64,000 nt of DNA, from assembly GCF_000721105.1 (NCBI RefSeq), contig NZ_JOEV01000017.1, positions 62,001-126,000 on the forward strand. The letters run 5' to 3'. This document shows, one piece after another, positions 50,632 to 59,505 of the stretch. The notes under the pieces are model-generated. The model was not told the DNA's origin. It ran no database searches and saw only the letters and a list, made by a program, of their open reading frames with translations. Source of the DNA: Streptomyces cellulosae (GTDB taxonomy: Bacteria; Actinomycetota; Actinomycetes; Streptomycetales; Streptomycetaceae). Position numbers and translations under genes: made by a program. How positions within the stretch are numbered: position 1 is the stretch's first letter; each line of letters begins with the position of its first letter.

Positions 50632-50833
50632 GTCACGTCCTCCATGCATGTGCGCCACGCCGGTCTGCGGTGACCGGTCGGCGGCTGGTGTCCGGCCGCT
50701 CGTTCTTCGGCCCTTCGGTGGGGGCCCTGTCCTGCCGAGCCCCATCTTCGCACTTGTCAGCACAGGAAGGGACGCCGGGCCGGTGTGTGAGACGCCCCAC
50801 GTTCACTTGAGCGCGCCGCGCGCCGCCGAACAC

Positions 50834-50872
50834 TGACGGGGCCTCGCCCTACCCGCGCGCGAGGCCCCGTCA
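50834..50872 (-). terminator. pepA terminator
   Basis: Perfect 14-bp arms at 50834-50847 and 50859-50872 with an 11-nt loop start 14 bases after the pepA stop. Confidence 0.85.
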
Positions 50873-50886
50873 CTCTCACCGGACGA

Positions 50887-52425
50887 TCAGCCGAGGTCGC
50901 CGGCCGCCGTCAGCTCCGCCAGCCGCACCAGCGTCCGCACAGCCGTCCCCGTACCGCCCTTCGGCGTGTATCCGAACGGCCCGCCCTCGTTGAACGCGGG
51001 CCCGGCGATGTCGAGGTGCGCCCAGGTGATCCCCTCGCCCACGAACTCCCGCAGGAACAGGCCGGCGACCAGCCCGCCGCCCATCCGCTCACCCATGTTC
51101 GCGATGTCGGCGGTGGGGGAGTCCATCCCCTTGCGCAGGTGCTCCGGCAGCGGCATCGGCCACGCCGGCTCACCCACCTCCTCGGCGGCCTCGTGCACCG
51201 CGGAGCGGAACGCCTCGTCGTTCGCCATGATTCCGAACGTCCGGCTGCCCAGCGCGAGCATCATCGCGCCGGTGAGCGTCGCCACGTCCACGATGGCGTC
51301 CGGCTTCTCCTCCGAGGCGGCCCACAGCGCGTCGGCCAGCACCAGCCGGCCCTCCGCGTCGGTGTTGAGGACCTCGACGGTCTTGCCGCTGTACATGCGC
51401 AGCACGTCACCGGGCCGGGTCGCGGAGCCCGACGGCATGTTCTCGGCCAGCGCCAGCCAGCCGGTGACATTGACCTCCAGGCCGAGCCGCGCGGCGGCGA
51501 CGACCGCGGCGAACACGGCGGCCGCGCCGCTCATGTCGCACTTCATCGTCTCGTTGTGGCCGGCCGGCTTCAGCGAGATGCCGCCCGAGTCGTACGTGAT
51601 GCCCTTGCCGACGAACGCGAGGTGCTTGTCCGCCTTCGAGGAGGTGTACGACAGCTTCACCAGCCGCGGCCCCGACGCCGACCCGGCGCCGACGCCGAGG
51701 ATGCCGCCGTAGCCGCCCTTGACCAGGGCCTTCTCGTCGAGCACCTGCACCTTGATGCCGTGCTCCTTGGCCGCGGCCTGCGCGATGGCGGCGAACGCCT
51801 CCGGGTTCAGGTCGTTCGGCGGGGTGTTGACGAGGTCGCGCGCGCGGTTGAGCTCCTCGACCACGGCCGTGGCCCGCTCGATCGCCGCCTTGTACGCGCG
51901 GTCACGGGGCTTGCCGCCCAGCAGCGCGGCCTCGGCCAGCGGCCCCTTGCCGTTCTTCGCCCTGGCGCCCCGGCCGCTCGCGGCGGCGCTTTCCTTGTAC
52001 GTGTCGAAGCTGTACGCCCCGAGCAGCACGCCCTCCGCGACCGCGCCGGCGTCGGCGGCGTCCGTGAGCGGCAGGGCGAACGCGGCCTTCTTGGTGCCGG
52101 TGAGGGCACGCGCCGCCACCCCGGCCGCCTTGCGCAGCGCCTCCGCGTCGAAGCCGGCGTCCTTCTCGGGCTCTGCGCCCAGGCCCACGGCCACCACGAG
52201 CGGCGCCTTGAAGCCGGCCGGTGCGGGCAGCTTCGTCACCTCGCCCTCGGCGCCGGCGGCGCCGAGGGTCTCCAGGACGCCGGCGAGTTTGCCGTCGTAC
52301 GCCTTGTCCACGGCCTCGGCGCCCGGTGCGACGACCGGGCCTTCGGCACCCTTGACAACACCGATCACGATCGCGTCGGCCCGCAGGCCGGGCGCCGCGG
52401 CGGTGCTGAGAGTGAGAGCAGTCAC
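50887..52425 (-). CDS. pepA: Leucyl aminopeptidase
   Basis: The 512-residue M17 peptidase has the signature NTDAEGRL, with NTDAEGR at residues 354-360, supplying metal ligands and the catalytic Arg. The upstream GKGITYDSGGISLKP gives the catalytic Lys and an Asp ligand. The N-terminal domain is Ala-rich. It removes N-terminal residues from peptides in the cytoplasm as a two-metal hexamer. PepA proteins of other bacteria also bind DNA, which cannot be judged here. Confidence 0.96.
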   Translation of the reverse strand: MTALTLSTAAAPGLRADAIVIGVVKGAEGPVVAPGAEAVDKAYDGKLAGVLETLGAAGAEGEVTKLPAPAGFKAPLVVAVGLGAEPEKDAGFDAEALRKAAGVAARALTGTKKAAFALPLTDAADAGAVAEGVLLGAYSFDTYKESAAASGRGARAKNGKGPLAEAALLGGKPRDRAYKAAIERATAVVEELNRARDLVNTPPNDLNPEAFAAIAQAAAKEHGIKVQVLDEKALVKGGYGGILGVGAGSASGPRLVKLSYTSSKADKHLAFVGKGITYDSGGISLKPAGHNETMKCDMSGAAAVFAAVVAAARLGLEVNVTGWLALAENMPSGSATRPGDVLRMYSGKTVEVLNTDAEGRLVLADALWAASEEKPDAIVDVATLTGAMMLALGSRTFGIMANDEAFRSAVHEAAEEVGEPAWPMPLPEHLRKGMDSPTADIANMGERMGGGLVAGLFLREFVGEGITWAHLDIAGPAFNEGGPFGYTPKGGTGTAVRTLVRLAELTAAGDLG

Positions 52426-52626
52426 GGTGGTGAAATCTCGCTTCCGTTGAAAAGAACTGTGGCCGAATGCGGGTGGGTCGACCGGGCCCGACGAACGACC
52501 CTAGGCCCCTCCTGCGCAACGGTCTTTACCCAGGCGGGTAAATCCCCGGCATGAGCCTACGCTCGGCACCGCTCGCGATCATTCCTGGCGGGCCTTCACG
52601 GTACGCCGCCGTCAGTGCCCCGCCGG

Positions 52627-53463
52627 TCAGGGGCCGAGGGTCAGCACCACGAGCGTGGTCGTCGCCGCCGTCTCCGCGAGCGCCCCGAACACGTCCCCCG
52701 TCACCCCGCCGAACCGCCGTGTGCAGCGCCCCAGAAGAAGCTCGGCCACCCCGACGGCGGCGGCGACCGCGAAGGACGTACGGATGATGTCGTACGCCCC
52801 GAGGAGCGCGCCCGCGCCCGCGGCGGCGACCAGGACGACGGCCGTCGTGAGCACCGCGCCCCGCACCGGCACCACGCCCGCCACCGCCGCACCCAGCCCC
52901 TCCGGGCGGGCGGCCGGCACCCCGGCGCGGGCGGCCAGGGTGAGGGCGAGGCGGGCGGCGGTCGCCGCGACGACGGCGGCCAGCGCGCCCCGGGACCAGG
53001 AGGTGCCGTAGAGCTGTGCCAGCGAGGCCACCTGGGCCAGCAGCACGAGGACGAGGGAGAGCACACCGAACGGGCCGATGTCCGACTGCTTCATGATCCG
53101 CAGCGCGTCCTCGGCGGGCTTGCCGCTGCCGAGACCGTCCGCGGTGTCGGCGAGGCCGTCCAGATGCAGGCCCCGGGTCAGGACGGCGGGTACGGCGGTG
53201 GAGGCGACCGCGGCCAGGAACGGGCCCGCGCCCATGTACAGCAGGAACAGTCCCACGGCGGCGGCGCCCACGCCGACCGCCAACCCGGCGACCGGGGCGC
53301 AGAGCATGCCCGCGCGGGCCGCCTTGCGGTCCCAGCGGCTCACCTCGACCGGGAACGCGGTGAGCGTGCCGAAGGCGAAACGGAGGCCGTCAGGGCAGGA
53401 CGCGGCGGGCTCCGGGGGCTCCGCGGGCGGCGGAGGCGGTGAGGACGGCGGGGGCGTGGACAC
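52627..53463 (-). CDS. cobS: Adenosylcobinamide-GDP ribazoletransferase
   Basis: The 278-residue membrane enzyme joins adenosylcobinamide-GDP and alpha-ribazole in the last steps of cobalamin synthesis. The family motif LHLDGLADTADGLG near residues 95-108 and several hydrophobic helices are present. The first 20 residues form an unusual Pro/Ser tract (STPPPSSPPPPPAEPP), so the real start may be later, although GTG 53463 is the first possible. cobT and cobU lie 4-7 kb away. Confidence 0.93.
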   Translation of the reverse strand: MSTPPPSSPPPPPAEPPEPAASCPDGLRFAFGTLTAFPVEVSRWDRKAARAGMLCAPVAGLAVGVGAAAVGLFLLYMGAGPFLAAVASTAVPAVLTRGLHLDGLADTADGLGSGKPAEDALRIMKQSDIGPFGVLSLVLVLLAQVASLAQLYGTSWSRGALAAVVAATAARLALTLAARAGVPAARPEGLGAAVAGVVPVRGAVLTTAVVLVAAAGAGALLGAYDIIRTSFAVAAAVGVAELLLGRCTRRFGGVTGDVFGALAETAATTTLVVLTLGP

Positions 53464-53535
53464 CGGCGCAGGCTACCCGGCGGTCGGCGGGGCGCCCAGA
53501 GGGCGTCGACAACGGCCCTGGATAAAGTAGCTCAT

Positions 53536-54300
53536 ATGGGACATTGGTTGCAGCGGAACATCATCGAGCCGGGCAAGCTGCCGCTGCTTCTCGCGCTCAC
53601 CGCGTTCGTCCTCACGTTCCTGATCACCCGGGTCGTCACCCGCATGATCCGGGCGGGCAAGGGGCCCTTCGGCAACGTCAGCGCCGGGGGAACGCACATC
53701 CATCACGTGGTCCCGGGTGTCGTCCTCACCGTCCTCGGCGGCTTCGGGGCGGTGGCCAGCGGCCGGTACGGCTTCGGGTCGGCCGCGTTCGCCGTCGTCT
53801 TCGGGATCGGGGCGGGCCTGGTCCTGGACGAGTTCGCGCTGATCCTGCACCTCGCCGACGTCTACTGGACCGAGGCCGGCCGCCAGAGCGTCGAGGTCGT
53901 GGTGGTCACGGCGGCCCTGGTCGGCCTGGTCCTCGCCGGGTTCACGCCCTTCGGCGTCAACGACGTGTCCCAGGAGGAGCTCCAGGACCGCGGCGGTGTC
54001 ATCTCGACTGTGGCGGTCAACTTCCTCTTCGCCCTGTTGGTCCTCACCAAGGGCAAGGCCCGAATGGCGCTCTTCAGCGTGATCGTCCCGCTGGTCGGCC
54101 TGATCGGTGTCGTGCGTCTGGCCCGGCCGGGCTCCCCCTGGGCCAGGCGTCTCTACCGCCGCCGCCCGCGCGCCCGTGCCCGCGCCATCCTGCGCGCCTA
54201 CCGCCACGACCGCCGCTGGGCGGCCCCCCGCCGCAGATTTCAGGACCTCATCGGCGGCAAGCCCGACCCGGTGGGTCCGCCGGCCGTCCGCCGCCGGTGA
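53536..54300 (+). CDS. Integral membrane protein, unknown function
   Basis: The 254-residue protein has about six transmembrane helices, beginning KLPLLLALTAFVLTFLITRV, with conserved-looking GGTHIHHVVPGV and VLDEFALILHLADVYW segments and a basic C-terminal tail (RRRPRARARAIL). The His and acidic residues in helices suggest ion or proton handling, but no family function is known to me. Its last 61 bases overlap the convergent rhomboid-like gene. Confidence 0.82.
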   Translation: MGHWLQRNIIEPGKLPLLLALTAFVLTFLITRVVTRMIRAGKGPFGNVSAGGTHIHHVVPGVVLTVLGGFGAVASGRYGFGSAAFAVVFGIGAGLVLDEFALILHLADVYWTEAGRQSVEVVVVTAALVGLVLAGFTPFGVNDVSQEELQDRGGVISTVAVNFLFALLVLTKGKARMALFSVIVPLVGLIGVVRLARPGSPWARRLYRRRPRARARAILRAYRHDRRWAAPRRRFQDLIGGKPDPVGPPAVRRR

Positions 54301-54938
54301 CGCAGGGCCGACATCCCGCACAGCAGCAGGACCACCGCGATCGCCGCCAGGTGCTCCTTGCCGGCCAGGTTCTCCTTCAGCGCCACCTCCACCACCATCG
54401 CCGCGATCACCGTCCCGGCGGTGACGTACGCGCCGTAGCGCCAGCCGAGGAAGACGGCGAGGCCCACCACGGCCGCCGACGGGCCGGTGTCCACGACGTG
54501 CGCGTCCGAGCCCGGCAGGCCCAGCGGACGGGCGGGGCCGAGCCAGATGCCCAGGCGGGCGTACAGGGTTCCGGCGAGTGTGGCGGCGTAGGCGAGGGTG
54601 AGGGCCCGCCACCGGCCCAGACAGATCTCGGCGATCCCGAACACCAGCAGGATCTGTGTCAGGGCGCCCCAGGCCGGCAGGTCGAGCGCGGGTACGAAGA
54701 GCGAGAGGGGGGTGCGCAGGAGCGCCGGCCCCAGGGAGTCCTCCGCGCGCACGGCTCCCAGGTTCTGCACGAACCGACAGCCCCACGACTGGTTCTGCGC
54801 CGAGTGCAGGACCGCCGTCAGGCACACCGCCCCGATCGTCATCGGGACCACCCGCCACCCGCGTTCGAGCAGCGGATCGCGCACGGTGACGTACAGCAGC
54901 CCCCATTCGGCGCGGGCCCAGCGGGTGAGCGCGTTCAT
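54240..54938 (-). CDS. Rhomboid-like membrane protein
   Basis: The 232-residue protein has about six transmembrane helices. The segment DTGPSAAVVGLAVFLG recalls the rhomboid GxSx motif, and a later helix holds His (KEHLAAIAVVLLL), so an intramembrane Ser-His protease or inactive relative is possible. ATG 54938 overlaps the stop of the MprF-like gene as ATGA, showing translational coupling. The 5' end, including MNALTRWAR, is part of a 47-bp inverted repeat whose other copy is at 56891-56937. Confidence 0.75.
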   Translation of the reverse strand: MNALTRWARAEWGLLYVTVRDPLLERGWRVVPMTIGAVCLTAVLHSAQNQSWGCRFVQNLGAVRAEDSLGPALLRTPLSLFVPALDLPAWGALTQILLVFGIAEICLGRWRALTLAYAATLAGTLYARLGIWLGPARPLGLPGSDAHVVDTGPSAAVVGLAVFLGWRYGAYVTAGTVIAAMVVEVALKENLAGKEHLAAIAVVLLLCGMSALRHRRRTAGGPTGSGLPPMRS

Positions 54939-54962
54939 TCAGTGGACCTCGTCCCCGTCGGC
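54916..54962 (-). repeat. Inverted-repeat arm A (47 bp)
   Basis: Read on the minus strand this arm matches 56891-56937 on the + strand at 45 of 47 positions; the only differences are GA for CG just before the ATG. It spans the end of the MprF-like gene and the first codons of the rhomboid-like gene. Confidence 0.95.
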
Positions 54963-56770
54963 TTCGGCGGTTCCGGCGCCTGGAGGAACCCCTCCGCGCG
55001 CGCCGACGCGAGGCCGATGCGCGGCAGGTCCGCGCTCTTCTCGAAGAGCAGGAACCGCGGCTTCCAGACGGGCCGGTACTTGGCGTTGGCGCGGTACAGC
55101 GACTCGATCTGCCACCAGCGCGAGAAGAAGCCGAGCAGCGACCGCCACAGCCTCAGCACCGGCCCGGCACCAAGACGTGCGCCACGTTCGAAGACCGAAC
55201 GGAACACGGCGAAGTTGAGCGAGACCCGGGTGACCCCGATCTCGCCGGCGCCGCGCAGCAGTTCGATGACCATGAACTCCATCAGCCCGTTGTCCGAGTC
55301 CCGGTCGCGCCGCATGAGATCGAGGGACAGCCCGTGCGGCCCCCACGGCACGAAGGACAGCAGCGCCCTCAACTCGCCCCGGGCGTCCCTGCATTCGAGC
55401 ATCACGCAGCGCCCGTCGGCCGGATCCCCGAGCCGCCCCAGCGCCATGCTGAACCCGCGCTCGGTGGCCCCGTCGCGCCAGTCGTCGGCGCGCTGGACCA
55501 GATACCTCATCTCGTCGGCCGGGATCTCCTCGTGCCGCCGGACGCGCACCCGGTGACCGGCCCTCGTGACCCGGTTGTGGGCCTGCCGCACGGTCCGCAT
55601 GGCCCGCCCCTCCAGCGTGAACGCGGCCACCTCCACAATGGCCTCGTCCCCTAGCTCCAGCGCGTCCAGACCGTGCCGGGCGTACACGGTCCCCGCCTCC
55701 TCGCCCGCGCCCATGACCGCCGGGATCCAGCCGTGCGCCCGCGCCTCGGCGAGCCAGGGCGCGATCGCCCCCGGCCAGGCCTCCGGATCACCGATCGGAT
55801 CGCCCGAGGCCAGCGACACCCCGCCGACGACCCGGTAGGCCACGGCCGCCTTGCCGGTCGGCGACCAGACGACGCTCTTCTCCCGCCGCAGCGCGAAGTA
55901 CCCGAGCGAGTCCCGCTCGCCGTGCCGCTCCAGCAGCGCCCGCAGCCGTTGCTCGTCCTGAGGGGTGAGCGGGTCGACGGCGCGGCGGGAGCGGAAGGCG
56001 GCGTACAGGACGGCGAGGACGAGGGCCGTACTGAGGACGTTGATGGTGACGTTCACCCAGTTCGGCGGGTCGATCCCGGGGAAGCGGAAGTCGTCGGCGG
56101 CGACCGAGACCAGACGCAGGGCGCCGTACCGCCAGCGGTCCCAGAAGGCCGACGGGCCGGGCCCCCGGTCGGTGACCGTCACCAGCAGGGCGGCCAGCAG
56201 CGAGGACGCCAGCAGCCCGCCGACGGCGACGGCCGCGGCGAGCTTCGGGTTGGACCGGTCGCCCTTGGCGTAGAACTCCCGCCGCCCGGCCAGCAGCGCG
56301 GCGACGAATACGGCGGTGAGGCCGAGGGAGACCCAGTTCTGCGCGTACTGCCGGACCTCCGGGAACGCCATCGCGAGACCGAGCAGCCCCAGGAACGGCC
56401 CCGCGAGGGCGAGGTTCAGGATCCAGGCCGCCCGCTTGCGCCGCCGCATGGTGAGGGCGAGGAACACCGTGAACACCCCGGAGGCGAATCCGGCGGTCAG
56501 CAGGTAGGGGGTGAAGTAGTTCGCCTGGTTGTGCCGCCGCACGTCCTGCCCCAGGGAAACCCATACCGCACTGAGAAAGTTGACGAACGCGACACCGCGT
56601 AGGTACCAGACGGTGAGCGCGGCGGCCCGCCGGGAGGAGGGGGTGGACTTCCGGGGCGCCGAGATCCGCCGATCCACCGTGCCTCTCCGACCCGCCGTAC
56701 CCGGCTGGGCAGCCACACCCTGCCGGGCCGGGCGCTGATCCTGCTCCGCGGCAATTCGGGCATATCCCAT
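54935..56770 (-). CDS. MprF-like membrane protein (DUF2156 C-terminal domain)
   Basis: The 611-residue protein has a variable N-terminus, six or so transmembrane helices (about 50-270), and a C-terminal soluble domain of the phosphatidylglycerol lysyltransferase type (GDPIGDPEAWPGAIAPWL, then MGAGEEAGTVYARHGLDALE and GLMEFMVIELL). MprF-like enzymes transfer amino acids from tRNA to membrane lipids; actinobacterial relatives can differ. No clear ribosome site precedes ATG 56770, and a later start is possible. Both ends lie close to the arms of a 47-bp inverted repeat, with 1.9 kb between the arms. Confidence 0.87.
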   Translation of the reverse strand: MGYARIAAEQDQRPARQGVAAQPGTAGRRGTVDRRISAPRKSTPSSRRAAALTVWYLRGVAFVNFLSAVWVSLGQDVRRHNQANYFTPYLLTAGFASGVFTVFLALTMRRRKRAAWILNLALAGPFLGLLGLAMAFPEVRQYAQNWVSLGLTAVFVAALLAGRREFYAKGDRSNPKLAAAVAVGGLLASSLLAALLVTVTDRGPGPSAFWDRWRYGALRLVSVAADDFRFPGIDPPNWVNVTINVLSTALVLAVLYAAFRSRRAVDPLTPQDEQRLRALLERHGERDSLGYFALRREKSVVWSPTGKAAVAYRVVGGVSLASGDPIGDPEAWPGAIAPWLAEARAHGWIPAVMGAGEEAGTVYARHGLDALELGDEAIVEVAAFTLEGRAMRTVRQAHNRVTRAGHRVRVRRHEEIPADEMRYLVQRADDWRDGATERGFSMALGRLGDPADGRCVMLECRDARGELRALLSFVPWGPHGLSLDLMRRDRDSDNGLMEFMVIELLRGAGEIGVTRVSLNFAVFRSVFERGARLGAGPVLRLWRSLLGFFSRWWQIESLYRANAKYRPVWKPRFLLFEKSADLPRIGLASARAEGFLQAPEPPKPTGTRSTE

Positions 56771-56890
56771 GAGCCGGGATCATATGGGCGCTGCCACGCG
56801 TTTCCCTCCCAGCGCAACGGCACGCAGGTTCTCATGTCGCCGCGGGTGACGCGGTTTGCGCCATCGTGGACGTGGCGACGCTGACCGGCG

Positions 56891-56937
56891 GCCGACGGGG
56901 ACGAGGTCCACTCGATGAACGCGCTCACCCGCTGGGC
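56891..56937 (+). repeat. Inverted-repeat arm B (47 bp)
   Basis: The + strand copy of arm A lies 121 bases upstream of the MprF-like start. It carries ATG at 56915 followed by codons for NALTRWAR, identical to the start of the rhomboid-like protein. Confidence 0.95.
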
Positions 56938-57088
56938 GAGGTGCCGTGGGGTGGCGCGGGCGTTGCCGTGGGGTCGGGTGGTGCGGTCGGGCGGTTCTGC
57001 GGTGCCGGGGGCGCGGCGGGCGGTGCCGGACCGTTGCGGGCTGCTCGGCGGCCTGCTCGGAATGATCCGGCCCGTCGGAGTCGCCTGA
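56915..57088 (+). pseudogene. Truncated duplicate of the rhomboid-like gene start
   Basis: A 57-codon frame starts MNALTRWAR as in the rhomboid-like gene, then diverges into an Arg/Gly/Val-rich sequence without membrane helices before TGA. It is probably a by-product of the inverted duplication and non-functional. Confidence 0.55.
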
Positions 57089-57134
57089 TCCTCGGTCACC
57101 CGACCCTCGGAACCGGCCGCCCTCGGGGTGACGG

Positions 57135-57182
57135 CCCTCAGAACGTCCGGCTCTCAAAACGTCCGGCCCTTAGAGCGTCCGG
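57135..57182. repeat. 16-bp degenerate array downstream of cobT
   Basis: Three units ending in CGTCCGG at 57135-57150, 57151-57166 and 57167-57182, with about 75% mutual identity. Confidence 0.75.
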
Positions 57183-57228
57183 TCCTCGGTCACCTGGCCC
57201 ACCCGGTCATCAGGGCCTCGGCCTTCGG

Positions 57229-58581
57229 TTACCCGGCCCTCGAACCATCCGCCCCTCGGGAGTCAACCTTCCCGTCGGAGTCCGCCCCCTGAGAATCCCC
57301 CGGCCTCTCGGGGAAGTCCCCCGACCCCTCGGAGTCCCCCAGCCCCTCCGAGCCTGCCGACCCCCCGGAGTCTCCCAGCCCCTCCGAGCTTGCCGACCCC
57401 TCGGAGTCCTCCAGCCCCTCCGAGCTTGCCGACCCCCCGGAGTCCCCCAGCCCCTCCGAGACTCCCGACCCCTCCGAGTCCCCCAGCCCCTCCGAATCCT
57501 CCGGCTTCTCGGTCGCCTCGGCGTCCTCCGACGGCTGCGCCTTCTCCGGCAGTTCGGCCGCCAGTGCCGCCGCGGCCTGGACCAGGGGGAGTGCGAGCAG
57601 TGCGCCCGCCGCCTCCCCGACCGTCACTCCGTGGTCGAGGAGCGGCTCCAGGGCCATCCGGTCCAGGGCCTTGTTCTGGCCCGGCTCTCCGCTGTTCTGT
57701 CCGGCCAGCCACCAGTCGGGGGCCCGGAAGGCGATCCGCTGGCCGACCAGCGCGCAGGCGGCCACGACCACGCCGTCCAGGATGACCGGCATCTTCCGCA
57801 CCGCGCTCTGCAGCAGGAACCCGGTGATGGCGGCGAGGTCGGCGCCGCCCACCGTCGCCAGGAGCCGCAACTGGTCGCCGAGGACCGGCCGGGCCCGCCG
57901 CAGGGCGTCGCGGATCGCCGCGCACTTGCGCATCCAGGCGAGGTCGTCGATGGCCTGTCCGCCCCGCCCGGTCACCACGGACGCGTCGGTTCCGCACAGC
58001 GCGGCGATCAGGACGCCCGCCGCCGTCGTCCCGCCCACGCTCACGTCGCCGAGGACCACCAGGTCCGTACCGGAGTCGGCCTCCTCGTCGGCCACCGCCA
58101 CCCCGGCCCGGAAGGCAGCCTCCGCCTCGTCCAGGGTCAACGCGTCCTCGATGTCGATCCGTCCGCTGCCCCGGCGTACCCGGTGCCGTGAGATCTCGCC
58201 CGGCAGGGCCTGAGGCGCGCAGTCCAGCGCCATGTCGACCACCCGGACCGGTACCCCGAGCCGCCGGGCCAGCACCGACACCGGACGGCCGCCCTCCAGG
58301 ACCTCCCGCACCAGCTCCTCGGCGGTGCCCGCGGGCCGCGCGGAGACGCCGAGTTCGGCGATGCCGTGGTCCCCGGCGAACAGTACGACCCGCGGCTGTT
58401 CGATCGGCCGCACCGGCACGGCGGACTGTGCCGCCGCCAGCCACTCACCCAGTTCGTCGAGGCGGCCCAGCGCTCCGGGCGGCACGACCTGACGTTCCCG
58501 CCGTGCCTCGGCGTCGCGGCGCACGCCACCGTCGGGGCGCTCGATCAGATCGGTGAAGTCGTCGAGATTAAGCGAGCTCAT
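57229..58581 (-). CDS. cobT: Nicotinate-nucleotide-dimethylbenzimidazole phosphoribosyltransferase
   Basis: The 450-residue product from ATG 58581 makes alpha-ribazole phosphate for the lower ligand of cobalamin. Family parts include LFAGDHGIAELGVSA, LGDVSVGGTTAAGVL, VTGRGGQAIDD and ITGFLLQSAVRKMPVILDG. The enzyme core ends near residue 350, and the last 100 residues are an acidic Ser/Gly/Glu/Asp tail with five 12-residue repeats (SEGLGDSEGSGV type) that the family normally lacks. It works with CobS and CobU encoded nearby. Confidence 0.94.
   Translation of the reverse strand: MSSLNLDDFTDLIERPDGGVRRDAEARRERQVVPPGALGRLDELGEWLAAAQSAVPVRPIEQPRVVLFAGDHGIAELGVSARPAGTAEELVREVLEGGRPVSVLARRLGVPVRVVDMALDCAPQALPGEISRHRVRRGSGRIDIEDALTLDEAEAAFRAGVAVADEEADSGTDLVVLGDVSVGGTTAAGVLIAALCGTDASVVTGRGGQAIDDLAWMRKCAAIRDALRRARPVLGDQLRLLATVGGADLAAITGFLLQSAVRKMPVILDGVVVAACALVGQRIAFRAPDWWLAGQNSGEPGQNKALDRMALEPLLDHGVTVGEAAGALLALPLVQAAAALAAELPEKAQPSEDAEATEKPEDSEGLGDSEGSGVSEGLGDSGGSASSEGLEDSEGSASSEGLGDSGGSAGSEGLGDSEGSGDFPERPGDSQGADSDGKVDSRGADGSRAG
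57312..57494 (-). repeat. 36-bp coding repeats in the cobT tail
   Basis: About five units of 36 bp encode SEGL(G/E)DS(E/G)GS-type 12-mers. Differences between copies are mostly first- and second-base changes among Ser, Gly and Glu. Confidence 0.8.
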
Positions 58582-58719
58582 TCGCCGAACAGTACCGGCC
58601 CTGATCGAACAGGACGGTGCCACATCGCCACGACGACGGGGCGACGTCATTGCGTGCAAGATCGGCATCCCATACGTTCCGTTTTGCAGCGGATTGTCGT
58701 ACACCTCCGGGAGCCGCCC

Positions 58720-59463
58720 ATGTCCGCCCCGTCCGCCCCTCTTTCCCTCGCCCCGTCCGCCTCTCCCGCCCCCTCGCCGCGGCGTCTGCGCTCCACCGCC
58801 CGGGCCATGCTGCGCTTTTCCGAGCCGGAGAGCTGGCTGGACGTGGGCACGGGTGACGCCCACTTCCCCCTGGCGGCGAAGGAACTCTTTCCCTACACGT
58901 CCTTCGACGGCCTGGACACCACCCTCCACGTCGAGTGGGCGCGTCTGGTCGAACGCATCGAGGAGGCGCACGTCGGTCCTCTGACGGACCCGCGGATCAC
59001 CGCCCGGCTGCGCGCCCGCTACGACGTGGTCAGCATGCTCCACCACCTGCCGCAGGCCCCGGACCTCCGCGACGAACTCCGCGCCGCCGTCGCGGTCCTG
59101 CGTCCCGGCGGCCACCTCCTGCTCGAAGCCCCGGACCCGCGGTGCGCGTTCGCCGCGCTGCTCGGCGAGCGGTGGTTCCCGCGGGCCCGCGGTCTGCGCC
59201 TGCTGCCCCTGGACGACCTCCGCGCGGAACTGGAGTCGCAGGGCTGCACGGTAGTGGTGACGGACCGCCGGAGCGCGCACCTTCCCCAGGACCTGTCGGC
59301 CGCGCTCGCCCTCACCCTCCCCACGTCCCTGCCCTCCTGGCTGGCCGCCCCCCTGCTGGCCCCGGCCAGGGCACTGGACCACGCCCTGGCCCCGCTGCTC
59401 AGACACACCCGCTTCTCGAACACCTACCGGCTGATCGCCCGCCGCGAGGCGCCGACCCCGTAG
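58720..59463 (+). CDS. SAM-dependent class I methyltransferase
   Basis: The 247-residue protein starts at ATG 58720 (CGGGAG 7 nt upstream). Motif I is WLDVGTGDAHFPL near residue 40, the acidic loop LDTT follows, and motif IV-like MLHHLPQAPD and LRPGGHLLLEAPDP complete a class I fold. The substrate is unknown. It is divergent from cobT and convergent with cobU, but no cobalamin role is implied by sequence. Confidence 0.87.
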   Translation: MSAPSAPLSLAPSASPAPSPRRLRSTARAMLRFSEPESWLDVGTGDAHFPLAAKELFPYTSFDGLDTTLHVEWARLVERIEEAHVGPLTDPRITARLRARYDVVSMLHHLPQAPDLRDELRAAVAVLRPGGHLLLEAPDPRCAFAALLGERWFPRARGLRLLPLDDLRAELESQGCTVVVTDRRSAHLPQDLSAALALTLPTSLPSWLAAPLLAPARALDHALAPLLRHTRFSNTYRLIARREAPTP

Positions 59464-59505
59464 CACCGGTCAGCCTCGCAGCGCCGCACCGGTCAGCCCC
59501 GCAGC
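59463..59505. repeat. 20-bp direct repeat overlapping the cobU stop
   Basis: Copies at 59463-59482 and 59486-59505 differ at one base. The second contains the cobU stop (59493-59495, minus strand), and the first begins at the last base of the methyltransferase stop on the + strand. Confidence 0.9.

Larger units (their letters stand above)
56771..57228. other. 458-bp spacer holding repeats and a gene-start fragment
   Basis: It contains inverted-repeat arm B, a truncated copy of the rhomboid-like start (56915-57088), and a 16-bp array (57135-57182). No intact gene is supported. Confidence 0.75.

Noticed and set aside
53862..54056. Small antisense frames within the membrane protein gene at 53536
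   Set aside because: No ribosome site and no conservation signal; typical high-GC shadows.
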